Shown: positions 34,206-43,511, counted from the first letter of the stretch. The stretch is DNA of 64,000 nt from Arthrobacter sp. SPG23 (GCF_000876655.1 NZ_JYCN01000018.1:310027-374026), one strand, 5' to 3'. Numbers and translations: made by a program. Notes: generated by a model from the sequence alone, not told the origin.

Positions 34206-34526
34206 TTACTTGATACCGGTGATCTTGACCTTGGTCAGTTCCTGACGGTGACCCTGGCGCTTCTTGTACCCGGTCTTGTTCTTGAACTTCTGGATGACGA
34301 TCTTCGGACCACGAAGGTCCTGAAGGATCTCAGCCGTAACCGTTACCTTGGCCAGGTCCGCAGCAGCAGACGTGACTTTGTCACCGTCCACCAGGAGCAG
34401 TGCGGGCAACTCAATGGTGCTGCCGGCTCCACCGGGGACGCGGTTCAGGGTAACGAAGTCTCCAACGGAAACCTTCTCTTGGCGGCCGCCTGCGCGGACA
34501 ATCGCGTACACCACTGGGGAACTCAC
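34206..34526 (-). CDS. rplU: 50S ribosomal protein L21
   Basis: About 106 residues. The family core is [20 protein letters not shown], and the C-terminus contains [15 protein letters not shown]. The start is GTG at 34524-34526 or the GTG four codons later ([10 protein letters not shown]), which gives the usual L21 beginning. It is first of the rplU-rpmA-obg-proB-proA group behind a leader of about 190 nt. Confidence 0.95.
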   Translation of the reverse strand: MSSPVVYAIVRAGGRQEKVSVGDFVTLNRVPGGAGSTIELPALLLVDGDKVTSAAADLAKVTVTAEILQDLRGPKIVIQKFKNKTGYKKRQGHRQELTKVKITGIK

Positions 34527-34749
34527 TTCTCTCGACGTTTATTACTAGATTTGCGTGCGGAACCTGGGTCCAATTGTTTGGCCTGGTTCACGCTGTGCCT
34601 CAACGCCGGTGGATTCCCCGGGGGAACCCATGAGTTATCCAAGGAACAATGCCATTTGGAATTCCAAACGGACCGTTCTGAGGTTATAACCCAAGTGTTG
34701 GCGTAAGCACCGAAGATCTAGAATACGCTAATTTTGCCTTCGGCCGCAA
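34527..34749 (-). promoter_or_regulatory. rplU promoter and structured leader
   Basis: Promoter TTGCGG (34744-34749), 18 bp, TATTCT (34720-34725). The leader contains the perfect 14-bp palindrome TTTGGAATTCCAAA (34655-34668) and a GGATTCCCC/GGGGGAACCC hairpin near 34612-34630. L21 leaders in other bacteria are autoregulated; whether these hairpins do that is unknown. Between 34750 and 34862 nothing further is seen. Confidence 0.5.
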
Positions 34750-34862
34750 ATGAGGCTGGCTCCGGCGGTAGTACGTGATAGGCGCCACTCTGCGTAAAAC
34801 AGACTGTTGCCGCAACGACTTCCGGAAACCGTGCCCCACTATCGTACCGGCTTCGGATCGCT

Positions 34863-36434
34863 TTACGGTGCAGCATGCAACCGCGGCGCGTCGAAGAATT
34901 CCACCTCGTACCGGCACGACTGCCGGAAGGCCAGGCGCATGGCCCGACGTTCCGCTTCGGACGCAGCACGGGCGGCGTCGTCTGCAATGCGCACTGCCTG
35001 CCTCGTGGCGGCGGCGAACTCTTCATCGGCGTAGGTGCGGAGCCAGTCGGCATAGGCGTGGCCGGACGGCGCTCCTGCGGCGAGGAACTCCCCGTGCAGG
35101 GTGGCACCCACCTCGGCATACAGCCAGAAGCACGGGAGCACCGCGGCCACGAGCACCCCGTAGCTGCCTGAAACGGAGGAGGCCAGCAGGTGGTCGACGT
35201 AGGACTTGGTGACCGGACCCAGCCCTCCGTCCACGTTCCGCGTGCTGAGCCAGGTCCGGTGCAGTTCGGACTCGACTTCAAGGCACTGCTGCGCCGACCG
35301 TGCCCAGAACAGCTGCTCCGCCTCGGTGGGGGCAATCGCGGCAGCACGGGAAAGCACCCGGGAATAGCCGTTGAGGTAAATGGCGTCCTGGGCAAGATAA
35401 TACGCAAAGTGCTGCTCGGTGAGGGAACCATCGGCCAGGCCACGGATGAAGTCCAACCCGTAAATGGCGTCCAGGTCCGGTCCGGCGTCCTGCCGGAGCG
35501 CCGCAGCGAACTCGCCTTCGGCCGGCGCCGCGTGGCCCTTGGGTGCCAGATGGTGGAAATGGTGCACCGGGCCGTTGCCTGCCCCCACGTCCAGGGTTCC
35601 GGATTCACGGAGCGCTCCCTGCAACCACGGCTTTACGGTACGCAGGGACGCTTCCCAGTCCCCCAGCCTTGCCTGCGTGGTGGCCATGGCCGAGGACAGG
35701 GAGCAGCCTGTGCCGTGGCTGTTCGTGGTGTCAATCCGCTCGCCGGGGACCACCACGACGTCCCGGGCGAGCAGACCCTCCGTGTTGACGAGCGCGTCGG
35801 GGCACTCACCGCCGTCGAGGTGTCCGCCCTTGACGAGCACGGTGGTGGCCGCCTGGGCAGCGAGCCGCTTGCCCTGGGCGAGTGCCGCCTCCCAGTCCTC
35901 CGCGAGCGGTTCGTTGAGGAGCATCGCCAGTTCTGCCAGGTTCGGCGTGACGAGGTCGGCAAGGGGCAGGAGTTCCCGCAATGCCGCTTCGGCGGCCTCC
36001 TGCAGGAGCCTGTCGCCGCTGGTGGCGACCATGACAGGGTCAAGAACCACGACGGCGGGGCGGGACCTCTCCAGCCAACTGCGGACAGCGGCAATCACAG
36101 CAGAGTCCCCCAGCATGCCGATTTTGACGGCGTCGATGGTGATGTCGTCGCTGATGGCCTCAAGCTGGGCGGTCAGGAATTCCGCCGGGGGAACATGCAC
36201 GGCACGAACGCCCCGGGTGTTCTGCGCCGTCAGGGCAGTAATGGCAGCCATGCCGTAGCCGCCGTTTGCGGCAATGCTTTTGAGGTCCGCCTGGATCCCC
36301 GCACCGCCGGACGGATCGGAACCGGCGATGGCCAGGACCCGCGGGGTGTTTCGCCGTGCGGCGCCGCCCGTTGCTGATCCGTGGACGACGTCGGAGGCCG
36401 GGGTGGGCAGGAAAGATATAGCCAAAGGAGACAT
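34863..36434 (-). CDS. thiD: Bifunctional HMP/HMP-P kinase and TenA thiaminase (ThiD-TenA fusion)
   Basis: A 523-residue fusion. The ThiD ribokinase-fold domain (about 30-290) has AGSDPSGGAGIQADLKS and NSHGTGCSLSSA. The TenA domain (about 305-515) has YYLAQDAIYLNGY, the catalytic-type cysteine in LPCFWLYAEVG, and YEVEFFD. It phosphorylates hydroxymethylpyrimidine and salvages pyrimidine from degraded thiamine. It lies directly behind a TPP riboswitch. The ATG at 36432-36434 abuts the aptamer AAGGG with no spacing; the TTG three codons later is 8 nt from it and may be the true start. Confidence 0.95.
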   Translation of the reverse strand: MSPLAISFLPTPASDVVHGSATGGAARRNTPRVLAIAGSDPSGGAGIQADLKSIAANGGYGMAAITALTAQNTRGVRAVHVPPAEFLTAQLEAISDDITIDAVKIGMLGDSAVIAAVRSWLERSRPAVVVLDPVMVATSGDRLLQEAAEAALRELLPLADLVTPNLAELAMLLNEPLAEDWEAALAQGKRLAAQAATTVLVKGGHLDGGECPDALVNTEGLLARDVVVVPGERIDTTNSHGTGCSLSSAMATTQARLGDWEASLRTVKPWLQGALRESGTLDVGAGNGPVHHFHHLAPKGHAAPAEGEFAAALRQDAGPDLDAIYGLDFIRGLADGSLTEQHFAYYLAQDAIYLNGYSRVLSRAAAIAPTEAEQLFWARSAQQCLEVESELHRTWLSTRNVDGGLGPVTKSYVDHLLASSVSGSYGVLVAAVLPCFWLYAEVGATLHGEFLAAGAPSGHAYADWLRTYADEEFAAATRQAVRIADDAARAASEAERRAMRLAFRQSCRYEVEFFDAPRLHAAP

Positions 36435-36508
36435 CCCTTCGCCGGTGCTAACCGGACAGGTTCAACGGGTGTGGATCTCAGCCGGCCCTGTGCGCGGCAC
36501 CCCGTGTC
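36435..36508 (-). promoter_or_regulatory. TPP riboswitch controlling thiD-tenA
   Basis: The minus strand carries the THI-box elements in order: CGGGGTGCC, GGCTGAGATC, ACACCCGTTGAACCTG, then the closing GGCGAAGGGA. The aptamer 3' strand contains AAGGG, so TPP binding would hide the ribosome binding site of the ThiD-TenA gene and shut off translation. Confidence 0.95.
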
Positions 36509-36543
36509 AGTCCCCTAGCCTAGCTGTTTCCCCGCAACGAAAA

Positions 36544-36599
36544 CGCGGGTGCGGCCCGGAACCGGCGTATTGCTACGCCGGTTCCGGGCCGCACCCGCG
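36544..36599 (-). terminator. rne terminator
   Basis: A perfect 26-bp stem (36544-36569 / 36574-36599) with a TTGC loop, 33 bp beyond the rne stop, is followed on the minus strand by TTTTCGTT. It also separates rne from the TPP riboswitch transcript. Confidence 0.92.
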
Positions 36600-36631
36600 A
36601 TGTCAGCTGGTGGGATCAGAGAGCTGTGGAA

Positions 36632-39600
36632 TCAGAGCTCGGAGGCCGGCACTCCCACACCGAGGATGATCGGCTCGCTGGCCGGCGCTTTGGCGGGCAC
36701 GTCCACCTTCGCCGGTTCGGGTGCCTTTGCCTCGTGGGTGTGCCCTGACGCTGCAACCGGAGCAGTCTCGTGGTGTTCCACGGACGTTTCGTTGGCTGCG
36801 CCCTGGGCGCGGCTGGCGCTCCGGTTGCGGCGGGGCCGGCGTGCCCGGCCCTGTACCGCGGTGTGGTCGGTGTAGTCGGGTTCAGCAGCCTGCGCTGCCG
36901 GTGACTGGGCCGACGGAACACGGGCCTGTGCCTGGGCGGCCGGGGCCTGCTGTTCAGCCGGTTCCGCCGGGGCCTCAGTGGCAGCCGGCTCACCCAGGTG
37001 CGCGAAGGCCTCGGCGAGGCGGTCGAGCGTCAGGGCGGCTCCGGTGGCAGGTGCTTCCCCGGCGTGCTCAACAAACGGCAAGGCCACCTTTTCGCCGCCG
37101 AAGGTCAGGACCGCCGCGGGGCGCCCTGCAGCAGCCACCTCGGTTTCCGACACCTTGGCCGGCCGGGCCGTGGCGGGCTGCGTGGTGGACGGCTGGGCCG
37201 GCGCGGGCTGGGCCGCCCCTCCCCTGACCGGCATTCCCGCCATCCCGGAAGGAGACTGGGCGGCCAGTGCCTGGCCTACTGCTTGTGCGGCACTTGCCTG
37301 AGCCGCGGCTGCAGGGGCTGCATGGCCGGTCTCGGCGTCGTGCAGGTGGGCAGCATGTGCTGCCGCTGCGATGTTGGCCAGCGCCACGCGGGTTGCTTCA
37401 GCCTTGGCATGGCGTTCGGCGTCGGTGGGCTCATGGTGCACCGGAGCCGGCGTCGACGGGGCAGCCTCGGAAACCGGCTGGCCGCCCTTGCCCCGGCGGC
37501 GGCTCTTGCGCTCCGTGCGGGGAGGCTGCGGCGTTTCCGTCCGCTGCACGTGATGTTCGGCGGCAACGGTGTTGGCGCGGCGGTGTTCCACCGGCTCGTC
37601 ATGGGTGACTATGCCGCGGCCGGCGCAGGCCTCGCACTGCTCGCCGAAGACTTCCAGCAGGCCGGTGCCCATCCGCTTGCGGGTCATCTGCACCAGGCCC
37701 AGGGAGGTCACTTCCGCAACCTGGTGCTTGGTCCGGTCCCGTCCAAGGCACTCCACCATGCGGCGCAGCACGAGGTCGCGGTTGGATTCCAGCACCATGT
37801 CGATGAAGTCGATCACGATGATGCCGCCGATGTCGCGCAGCCGCAGCTGGCGCACCACTTCCTCAGCCGCTTCCAGGTTGTTCTTGGTGACGGTTTCCTC
37901 AAGGTTGCCGCCGCTGCCGGTGAACTTGCCGGTGTTGACGTCCACCACGGTCATGGCTTCGGTGCGGTCGATCACGAGGGAGCCGCCTGAGGGCAGGAAG
38001 ACCTTGCGGTCCAGGGCCTTGTGGATCTGCTCATCGATCCGCCAGGCCGAGAAGATGTCCGCGTCCTTGGTCCACTTTTCGAGGCGGCCCACAAGGTCAG
38101 GGGCCACGTACGTTACGTACGCTTCGATGGTGTCCCAGGCTTCCTCGCCCGAAACGATCAGCTTGGAGAAATCCTCGTTAAAGACGTCCCGGACCACCTT
38201 GATGGTGAGGTCAGGTTCGCCGTAAAGGAGCTCCGGGGCGAGGATCTTGGTGGACGTGGCCTGGCTTTCAATGCCTTCCCACTGGGCACGCAGGCGGTTG
38301 ATGTCGTGCGTCAGCTCTTCCTCGGACGCGCCCTCGGCAGCGGTGCGGACAATGACGCCGGCGTCTTCCGGCAAGCGGTCCTTGAGGATCCGCTTGAGGC
38401 GGTTGCGTTCGACGTCGGGCAGTTTCCGGGAGATGCCGGTCATGGAACCGCCGGGAACGTACACGAGGTAGCGGCCGGGAAGGGAAATCTGGCTGGTCAG
38501 GCGGGCGCCCTTGTGGCCCACCGGGTCCTTGGTGACCTGGACGAGCACGGAGTCGCCGGACTTCAGGGCATTCTCGATCCGGCGCTGCTTGCCTTCCAGG
38601 TTGACGGCGTCCCAGTTGACTTCGCCGGCATAGAGGACGGCGTTGCGGCCGCGTCCGATGTCCACGAAAGCGGCTTCCATGGACGGCAGCACGTTCTGGA
38701 CCTTGCCCAGGTAGACGTTGCCGATCAGCGAGTCCTGCTGGGTCTTGGACACGAAGTGCTCAGCCAGGACGCCGTCTTCCAGGACGCCGATCTGGATTCT
38801 GTCGTCGCGCTGCCGGACGATCATCTGGCGGTCCACCGATTCACGGCGGGCCAGGAACTCGGCCTCGGTGATAACGGTACGGCGGCGGCCGGTGTCGCGG
38901 GATTCGCGGCGGCGCTGCTTCTTGGCCTCAAGCCGGGTGGAACCCTTGACGGACGTGACGCGGTTGTTGACCGGCGCCTCGCTGATCGCCCTGGGGGCAC
39001 GGACCCGGGTCACGGTGTTGGGCGGGTCGTCGTCTCCCCCGCCGGTCAGTTCGAGGTCCTGGTCACCGCGACGGCGACGACGACGACGACGGGAGGTGAC
39101 GCCGTCGTCCGCGGTACGGGTGGACTCCTCATCGGTGTCTTCGTCGCCCGCGGTGCCTTCGGCTGCTTCGGTGTCACTGGCAGTTTCCCGGTCGGTTACG
39201 CGGCTGCGGCCACGGCGACCGCGGCTGCGGCGGCGGCGGGAGCCGCCGGCGTCAACTTCCTCGCTGTCCTCTTCGGTGTCTTCCTCTTCGCTTTCCTTGG
39301 CCACGGCTGGCGTCGCTGCCGGGCGGACCACGGTGCTCAGGTCCGGTGCCTGGAAAATCATGGAGGTCACCGAGCCGGGCTCGAGGAAGAGGGCGCCAAC
39401 AGGGCTGGCGGCTTCGGCCGCTGCGGGCTGCTCAGCCTCATTCACGGGAGCGGCAGGTTCCTGGCCCGCTGTCTCCTGGACTGCGGGTTCCTGGCCTTCA
39501 GTTCCCTGGCCTGCGGCGGCTACGTCGTCTTCGGCTGCCGGCTCTGCAACGGTGGCGGCTTCCTGGACGGCGGTATCCTGGGCCGCAGGCTCAGCGACCG

Positions 39601-39988
39601 GCAGGGCGTCCGCAACTTTTGCGGGGGCCTTGGCGCGCGAGGCGCGCCGGCGGACCGGCTTTTCAACGACTTCGGCCGGCGCTGCTGCTTCCCCTTCGGG
39701 TGCAGCGTCAGCCTGCCCTGCCTCGACCGGGGCTGAGGCTTCGGCTGCGAATACCGGAAGCGGCTCGGCAGGCTCCACCTTCTTGCGTGAACGGCTGCGG
39801 CGCGCCGGCGGCTTTTCCTCGGGAGCGGCCTCGGCAGGGGCTTCCGCCGATTCGCCGGCTTCAACGGCGTCCGCCTTCGGGGCGGCCTTGCGCCTGGTCC
39901 GGATGGCCCGCTTCGGCGGTTGTGGAGCTGCAGCTTCGTCGCCGGCAGCGGTTTGTTCGTTAACGTTTAGAACCTGGTCATTATCCAT
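36632..39988 (-). CDS. rne: Ribonuclease E/G
   Basis: A 1118-residue RNase E/G family endoribonuclease. A long acidic and Ala/Pro-rich N-terminal arm (about 1-330) contains Arg-rich patches (RRRRRRRGD). The conserved core includes the S1 domain (GNVYLGKVQNVLPSMEAAFVDIG, about 415), the metal-site aspartates in VVDVNTGKFTG and IVIDFIDM (about 680 and 725) and the zinc-link CEAC (about 782). A second disordered arm of about 330 residues follows. ATG at 39986-39988 fits; GGAG is 11 nt upstream. In actinobacteria the arms replace the E. coli degradosome scaffold. Confidence 0.95.
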   Translation of the reverse strand: MDNDQVLNVNEQTAAGDEAAAPQPPKRAIRTRRKAAPKADAVEAGESAEAPAEAAPEEKPPARRSRSRKKVEPAEPLPVFAAEASAPVEAGQADAAPEGEAAAPAEVVEKPVRRRASRAKAPAKVADALPVAEPAAQDTAVQEAATVAEPAAEDDVAAAGQGTEGQEPAVQETAGQEPAAPVNEAEQPAAAEAASPVGALFLEPGSVTSMIFQAPDLSTVVRPAATPAVAKESEEEDTEEDSEEVDAGGSRRRRSRGRRGRSRVTDRETASDTEAAEGTAGDEDTDEESTRTADDGVTSRRRRRRRRGDQDLELTGGGDDDPPNTVTRVRAPRAISEAPVNNRVTSVKGSTRLEAKKQRRRESRDTGRRRTVITEAEFLARRESVDRQMIVRQRDDRIQIGVLEDGVLAEHFVSKTQQDSLIGNVYLGKVQNVLPSMEAAFVDIGRGRNAVLYAGEVNWDAVNLEGKQRRIENALKSGDSVLVQVTKDPVGHKGARLTSQISLPGRYLVYVPGGSMTGISRKLPDVERNRLKRILKDRLPEDAGVIVRTAAEGASEEELTHDINRLRAQWEGIESQATSTKILAPELLYGEPDLTIKVVRDVFNEDFSKLIVSGEEAWDTIEAYVTYVAPDLVGRLEKWTKDADIFSAWRIDEQIHKALDRKVFLPSGGSLVIDRTEAMTVVDVNTGKFTGSGGNLEETVTKNNLEAAEEVVRQLRLRDIGGIIVIDFIDMVLESNRDLVLRRMVECLGRDRTKHQVAEVTSLGLVQMTRKRMGTGLLEVFGEQCEACAGRGIVTHDEPVEHRRANTVAAEHHVQRTETPQPPRTERKSRRRGKGGQPVSEAAPSTPAPVHHEPTDAERHAKAEATRVALANIAAAAHAAHLHDAETGHAAPAAAAQASAAQAVGQALAAQSPSGMAGMPVRGGAAQPAPAQPSTTQPATARPAKVSETEVAAAGRPAAVLTFGGEKVALPFVEHAGEAPATGAALTLDRLAEAFAHLGEPAATEAPAEPAEQQAPAAQAQARVPSAQSPAAQAAEPDYTDHTAVQGRARRPRRNRSASRAQGAANETSVEHHETAPVAASGHTHEAKAPEPAKVDVPAKAPASEPIILGVGVPASEL

Positions 39989-40458
39989 ATGTAGCGACAC
40001 TCCTGCCCCTGACGCACCGCCACATCCGGCACCCATTGGGGCGCATATTGTCAAAACCCGCAGGCGTTGACAGAAGTCAATTGGATACCCTCAGGTTCGC
40101 ACCGGCAGTGGGGTGCGGCAGCCCTGGAGGGCCGGTGGCGTTGTTCTGAAACCCGTTGTTCCTGAAAGCCACAACCAGGTGCCGTCCAATGGCATTGCCG
40201 GGAGGCCGGGATCTATCGTGGATCCGGAGCGTGCCCTGCTCATCATTGGCGGTCTTACAAACAAGCCACCGGACCGGAATTCGAATGTGGATCGTATTCC
40301 AGCCAGCTTCATTCTCTCATACGCTCGCTCAAACGAGGGGGAGGCGGGGCCGGCGGCCCGATAATCGGGGCGCGTCCGGGCGGAGTCTGTGCGGCCCGTC
40401 CAGCCTCCGGCGTTACAATCAGGGCGAGGAGCCCTCGAGAAAAAGGACGCGACATCCC
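39989..40458. other. Divergent intergenic region between rne and the VKOR gene
   Basis: 470 bp without a credible gene. Toward rne, the minus strand has TTGACTTCTGTCAA followed by TTTTGACAAT, likely promoter elements within about 100 bp of the rne start. Toward the VKOR gene there is a TACAAT -10-like hexamer (40414-40419) without a good -35. A long rne 5' untranslated region is usual because RNase E autoregulates, but no specific structure stands out. Confidence 0.4.
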
Positions 40459-41130
40459 ATGCCCAGCATCTCCAATTCCATGCAGAACAATTTGGTGGAC
40501 GGCGACCTCCGCGAGCGTTCAGCAGCGCAGGAAGGCCTGCCTCCGATGACCCGGGACAAGCCGTTTGGCTGGTTGCTGGTGATTACCGGCGCTATCGGCT
40601 GGCTCGCCTCCGGCGCCCTGGTCCTGGAAAAGCTGGCGGTCCTCAAGGACCCGAACCACGTAACGGCCTGCGACGTCAATCCGTGGGTCTCCTGCGGGGC
40701 CGTGATGCAGACCTGGCAGAGTTCCCTCTTCGGCTTCCCCAACATGTTTATTGGCATCGTGGCCTTCGCCGTAGTGATCACCACGGGCATGGCTGTTCTT
40801 TCCGGCGCCACGTTTGCCCGCTGGTACTGGCTTGGCCTGCAGGCCGGCGTCACACTTGGCTTTGCCTTCGTGGTGTGGCTGTGGTCGCAGGCGCTGTACT
40901 CCATCCATATCCTGTGCCCGTTCTGCATGGTGGTCTGGGCCGCGATGATTCCGCTCTTTGTGTGGGTCACGGTCCGGAACATCACGCACGGAGTGATCAA
41001 GCTTCCGGCCGGCGCTATGAAGATCGCCGGCGACTCCGGCTGGATCGCCGTCGCGCTGCTGTACGTGGCCGTCATCGCCACCATCTTCTTCGCCTTTATC
41101 CAGGTGTTCATCGGGACGTCCGGCTACTAA
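40459..41130 (+). CDS. Vitamin K epoxide reductase family protein
   Basis: A 223-residue four- or five-helix membrane protein. The VKOR redox cysteines are visible: C71 and C79 in the loop CDVNPWVSCG, and the quinone-proximal CPFC (C153, C156). Bacterial VKOR re-oxidises periplasmic thiol oxidases of the DsbA type using menaquinone, supporting disulfide formation in exported proteins. No fused thioredoxin domain is present. The ATG at 40459 follows AAGGA by about 12 nt. A long hairpin follows the stop. Confidence 0.92.
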   Translation: MPSISNSMQNNLVDGDLRERSAAQEGLPPMTRDKPFGWLLVITGAIGWLASGALVLEKLAVLKDPNHVTACDVNPWVSCGAVMQTWQSSLFGFPNMFIGIVAFAVVITTGMAVLSGATFARWYWLGLQAGVTLGFAFVVWLWSQALYSIHILCPFCMVVWAAMIPLFVWVTVRNITHGVIKLPAGAMKIAGDSGWIAVALLYVAVIATIFFAFIQVFIGTSGY

Positions 41131-41139
41131 GCCAGAGAA

Positions 41140-41241
41140 AAGCGCGAGCGTACAGTTGAGGCCCCTGTTTCTTCGGAAACGGGGGCCTCAACTGTACGCT
41201 CGCGCTTAAGAGGAGGGACTTATCTGTCCGCTCGCGCTGAA
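41140..41241. repeat. Long palindromic element with a third diverged arm
   Basis: A 32-bp near-perfect stem (41140-41171 / 41176-41207, one T-G pair) has a TTCG loop. Arm 1 begins AAGCGCGAGCGTACAGTTGA. Immediately after, 41213-41241 carries a diverged third copy of the right arm (GGGACTTATCTGTCCGCTCG versus GGCCTCAACTGTACGCTCG). It lies between the convergent VKOR and ndk genes and may terminate both, but the triplicated arm looks like a REP-type repeat. Confidence 0.85.
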
Positions 41242-41246
41242 GGCTG

Positions 41247-41666
41247 TTAGTCCTGGAACCAGATCTTGATCTCGCGCTCGGCTGACTCGACGGAGTCGGA
41301 ACCGTGGACCAGGTTCTGCTGCACCTTCAGGCCCCAGTCGCGGCCGAAGTCGCCGCGGATGGTGCCGGGCGCCGCCGTCGTCGGGTCCGTGGTGCCGGCG
41401 AGCGAACGGAAGCCCTCGATCACGCGGTGGCCCTCGAAGATCGCCGCAACGACCGGTCCGCTGAGCATGAACTCGACGAGCGGCTCGTAGAACGGCTTGC
41501 CCACGTGCTCCTCGTAGTGCTGCTCCAGCAGTTCGCGGCTGGCATCGACCTTCTTGAGCTCGGTGAGGGTGTAGCCCTTGGCTTCGATCCGGCCGAGGAT
41601 GGCGCCGGTCAGGTTGCGGGTCACGCCGTCGGGCTTGATCAGGACGAGGGTGCGCTCAATGCTCAC
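41247..41666 (-). CDS. ndk: Nucleoside diphosphate kinase
   Basis: A 139-residue Ndk, balancing NTP and dNTP pools. The N-terminus reads SIERTLVLIKPDGV, and the catalytic phospho-histidine is H121 in NLVHGSDS. The GTG at 41664-41666 with GGAGAAGCT upstream gives the exact family length; the open frame extends upstream without similarity. It follows the DUF4233 gene and folC. Confidence 0.97.
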   Translation of the reverse strand: MSIERTLVLIKPDGVTRNLTGAILGRIEAKGYTLTELKKVDASRELLEQHYEEHVGKPFYEPLVEFMLSGPVVAAIFEGHRVIEGFRSLAGTTDPTTAAPGTIRGDFGRDWGLKVQQNLVHGSDSVESAEREIKIWFQD

Positions 41667-41706
41667 AGCTTCTCCAATGTGTTGGGGGTGGGATTCGGAA
41701 ACCAGT

Positions 41707-42150
41707 CTAGTGGCTTTGCTCTTCGGGGTGGGCGGCTTCCCACTCGGCCTGTTCGCGTTCGCGCTGCGCGGCCTCGCGGTCAATCCGGATGCCGGTCCTG
41801 ATGCCGTACCACCAGGCCACGGCAAAGAGGATGCCCACCACGAACATCATGGGCTCAATGAATCCGGTGAAGATCAGGACGAGCTGCAGGATCCAGCCCA
41901 GCGCCACACCCCACGGTTTGGACAGCACGGCGCAGGTGAACACCAGCACCAGGCTCAGGACGATGCCGACACTGAGGATCACGGCCGGCGGGAACTCGTC
42001 ACGGCGGAGCCCAAAGACCGCCAGGGTGGCGAAGAATGCCACGAACGCTTCGAGCACCAGGACCGTGGAGGCGAACATGACTTTGGTGGAGCGCCGCTTC
42101 TTGGGCATGCCGGGCCGCCACTCCCGCTGCGCCTTGGTGAGTCGGGCCAT
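41707..42150 (-). CDS. DUF4233 membrane protein
   Basis: A 147-residue protein with about four hydrophobic segments (VMFASTVLVLEAFVAFFATL, ILSVGIVLSLVLVFTCAVL, LGWILQLVLIFTGFIEPMM, FVVGILFAVAWWYGI) and a charged C-terminal tail. It is DUF4233, which in actinobacteria almost always lies directly after folC; here the ATG is 2 bp past the folC stop. Its function is not known. Confidence 0.85.
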   Translation of the reverse strand: MARLTKAQREWRPGMPKKRRSTKVMFASTVLVLEAFVAFFATLAVFGLRRDEFPPAVILSVGIVLSLVLVFTCAVLSKPWGVALGWILQLVLIFTGFIEPMMFVVGILFAVAWWYGIRTGIRIDREAAQREREQAEWEAAHPEEQSH

Positions 42151-42152
42151 GG

Positions 42153-43511
42153 TCAGGCGTCCGCCTTTCCGAGCAGGATCCGGGCTTCGGCCACGAGTGT
42201 GATGGAACCGGTCACCAGGACACCGCCGGCGAGGTCCTCGTTGGCTTCGGCATGCTCCACGGCCCACTCCAGGGCGTCGTCGAGTTTGTCGGCAACATGG
42301 ATGTTGTCCTCGCCGAAGCCCAGGTCCAACGCAATTTCCGCGAGGTCCTCGGCCGGTACTGCACGGGGCGAGTTGGACTGGGTGAAGCAGTATTCGGCCG
42401 CGAGGTCGCCCAGGGACTCCTTGAGCTGGCGGAGGATCTCTTCGGCGTCCTTCTCCTTCAGGACGCCCACCACCACCACGAGTTTGGTGAAGCTGAAGGC
42501 TTCATGGATCGCTTCGGCCGAAACGCGGATGCCCTCCGGATTGTGCGCGGCATCCACGATGATGGTGGGAGCAGTGCGGAGAACCTCGAGCCGGCCCGGT
42601 GACGTCACCGAAGCAAAGGCCTCCTGGAGGACTTCGGGGTCCAGCGCCTTCTCCGCGCCAAAGAACGCCTCCAGCGCGGCAATGGCGACGGCGGCATTCT
42701 CCGCCTGGTGCGCTCCGTGCAGCGGCACCAGCAACTCCTCGTAGCGTCCGGCCAGGCCCTGGATGGTCACCATCTGGCCGCCGACGGCAACAGTCCGGGA
42801 TTCGACGCCGAATTCCACGCCTTCGAAGCGGTAGGGGACCTGCACTTCGCGGGCCTTCTCGAGCAGCACCTGGGCGGCGCCGACGGGCTGTGCGGCGCTG
42901 ACCAGGAAGCCTCCCGGCTTGATGATGCCTGCCTTCTCGAAAGCGATGTCCTCGGTGGTGTCGCCCAGAAGGTCCGTGTGGTCCAGCGAAATGGGAGTCA
43001 CCACGGCCACCTGGCCGTCACCGACGTTCGTGGCATCGGTGATGCCGCCCAGTCCCACCTCCATGACGGCGACGTTGACCGGCTGGTCCGCGAACACGGC
43101 GAAGGCCAGGATGGTCAGGCACTCGAAGTAGGTCAGCCGGGGCTGGCCCTCAGCTTCCAGCTCGCCGTCCACGATCTGCAGGTAGGGGCGGATCTCGTCC
43201 CAGATCCGGACGAAGGTCTCATCCGGAACGGGGGCGCCGTCGATGCTGATCCGCTCGGTCACCTTCGATAGGTGCGGGCTCGTGTAGCGTCCGGTGCTCA
43301 GTCCGTGGGCGCGGAGACCCGCTTCGATCATGCGGGCCGTGGACGTTTTGCCGTTGGTGCCGGTGACGTGGATGATCGGGAAGGCCTTGTTGGGCTCCCC
43401 GAGCACGTCCATGGCCCGGTACAGCGGCGCGAGGCGCGGCTCCATCTTGTTTTCCGGCGCCCGGCCCAGCAGTTCGGCGTAGACGCTCTCTACGGAAAAT
43501 TCGTCAGTCAT
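42153..43511 (-). CDS. folC: Folylpolyglutamate synthase / dihydrofolate synthase
   Basis: A 452-residue Mur-ligase-family enzyme. The ATP loop is HVTGTNGKTST near residue 48, with EVGLGGITDATNV and the C-terminal VVDAAHNPEGIRVS. It adds glutamate to dihydropteroate and folates. It starts 3 bp after the ileS stop (ileS-folC-DUF4233-ndk cluster). Confidence 0.96.
   Translation of the reverse strand: MTDEFSVESVYAELLGRAPENKMEPRLAPLYRAMDVLGEPNKAFPIIHVTGTNGKTSTARMIEAGLRAHGLSTGRYTSPHLSKVTERISIDGAPVPDETFVRIWDEIRPYLQIVDGELEAEGQPRLTYFECLTILAFAVFADQPVNVAVMEVGLGGITDATNVGDGQVAVVTPISLDHTDLLGDTTEDIAFEKAGIIKPGGFLVSAAQPVGAAQVLLEKAREVQVPYRFEGVEFGVESRTVAVGGQMVTIQGLAGRYEELLVPLHGAHQAENAAVAIAALEAFFGAEKALDPEVLQEAFASVTSPGRLEVLRTAPTIIVDAAHNPEGIRVSAEAIHEAFSFTKLVVVVGVLKEKDAEEILRQLKESLGDLAAEYCFTQSNSPRAVPAEDLAEIALDLGFGEDNIHVADKLDDALEWAVEHAEANEDLAGGVLVTGSITLVAEARILLGKADA

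Noticed and set aside
36700..39990. Several long plus-strand frames opposite rne
   Set aside because: Shadows created by the Ala/Pro/Glu-rich arms of RNase E. No independent start signals or domains.
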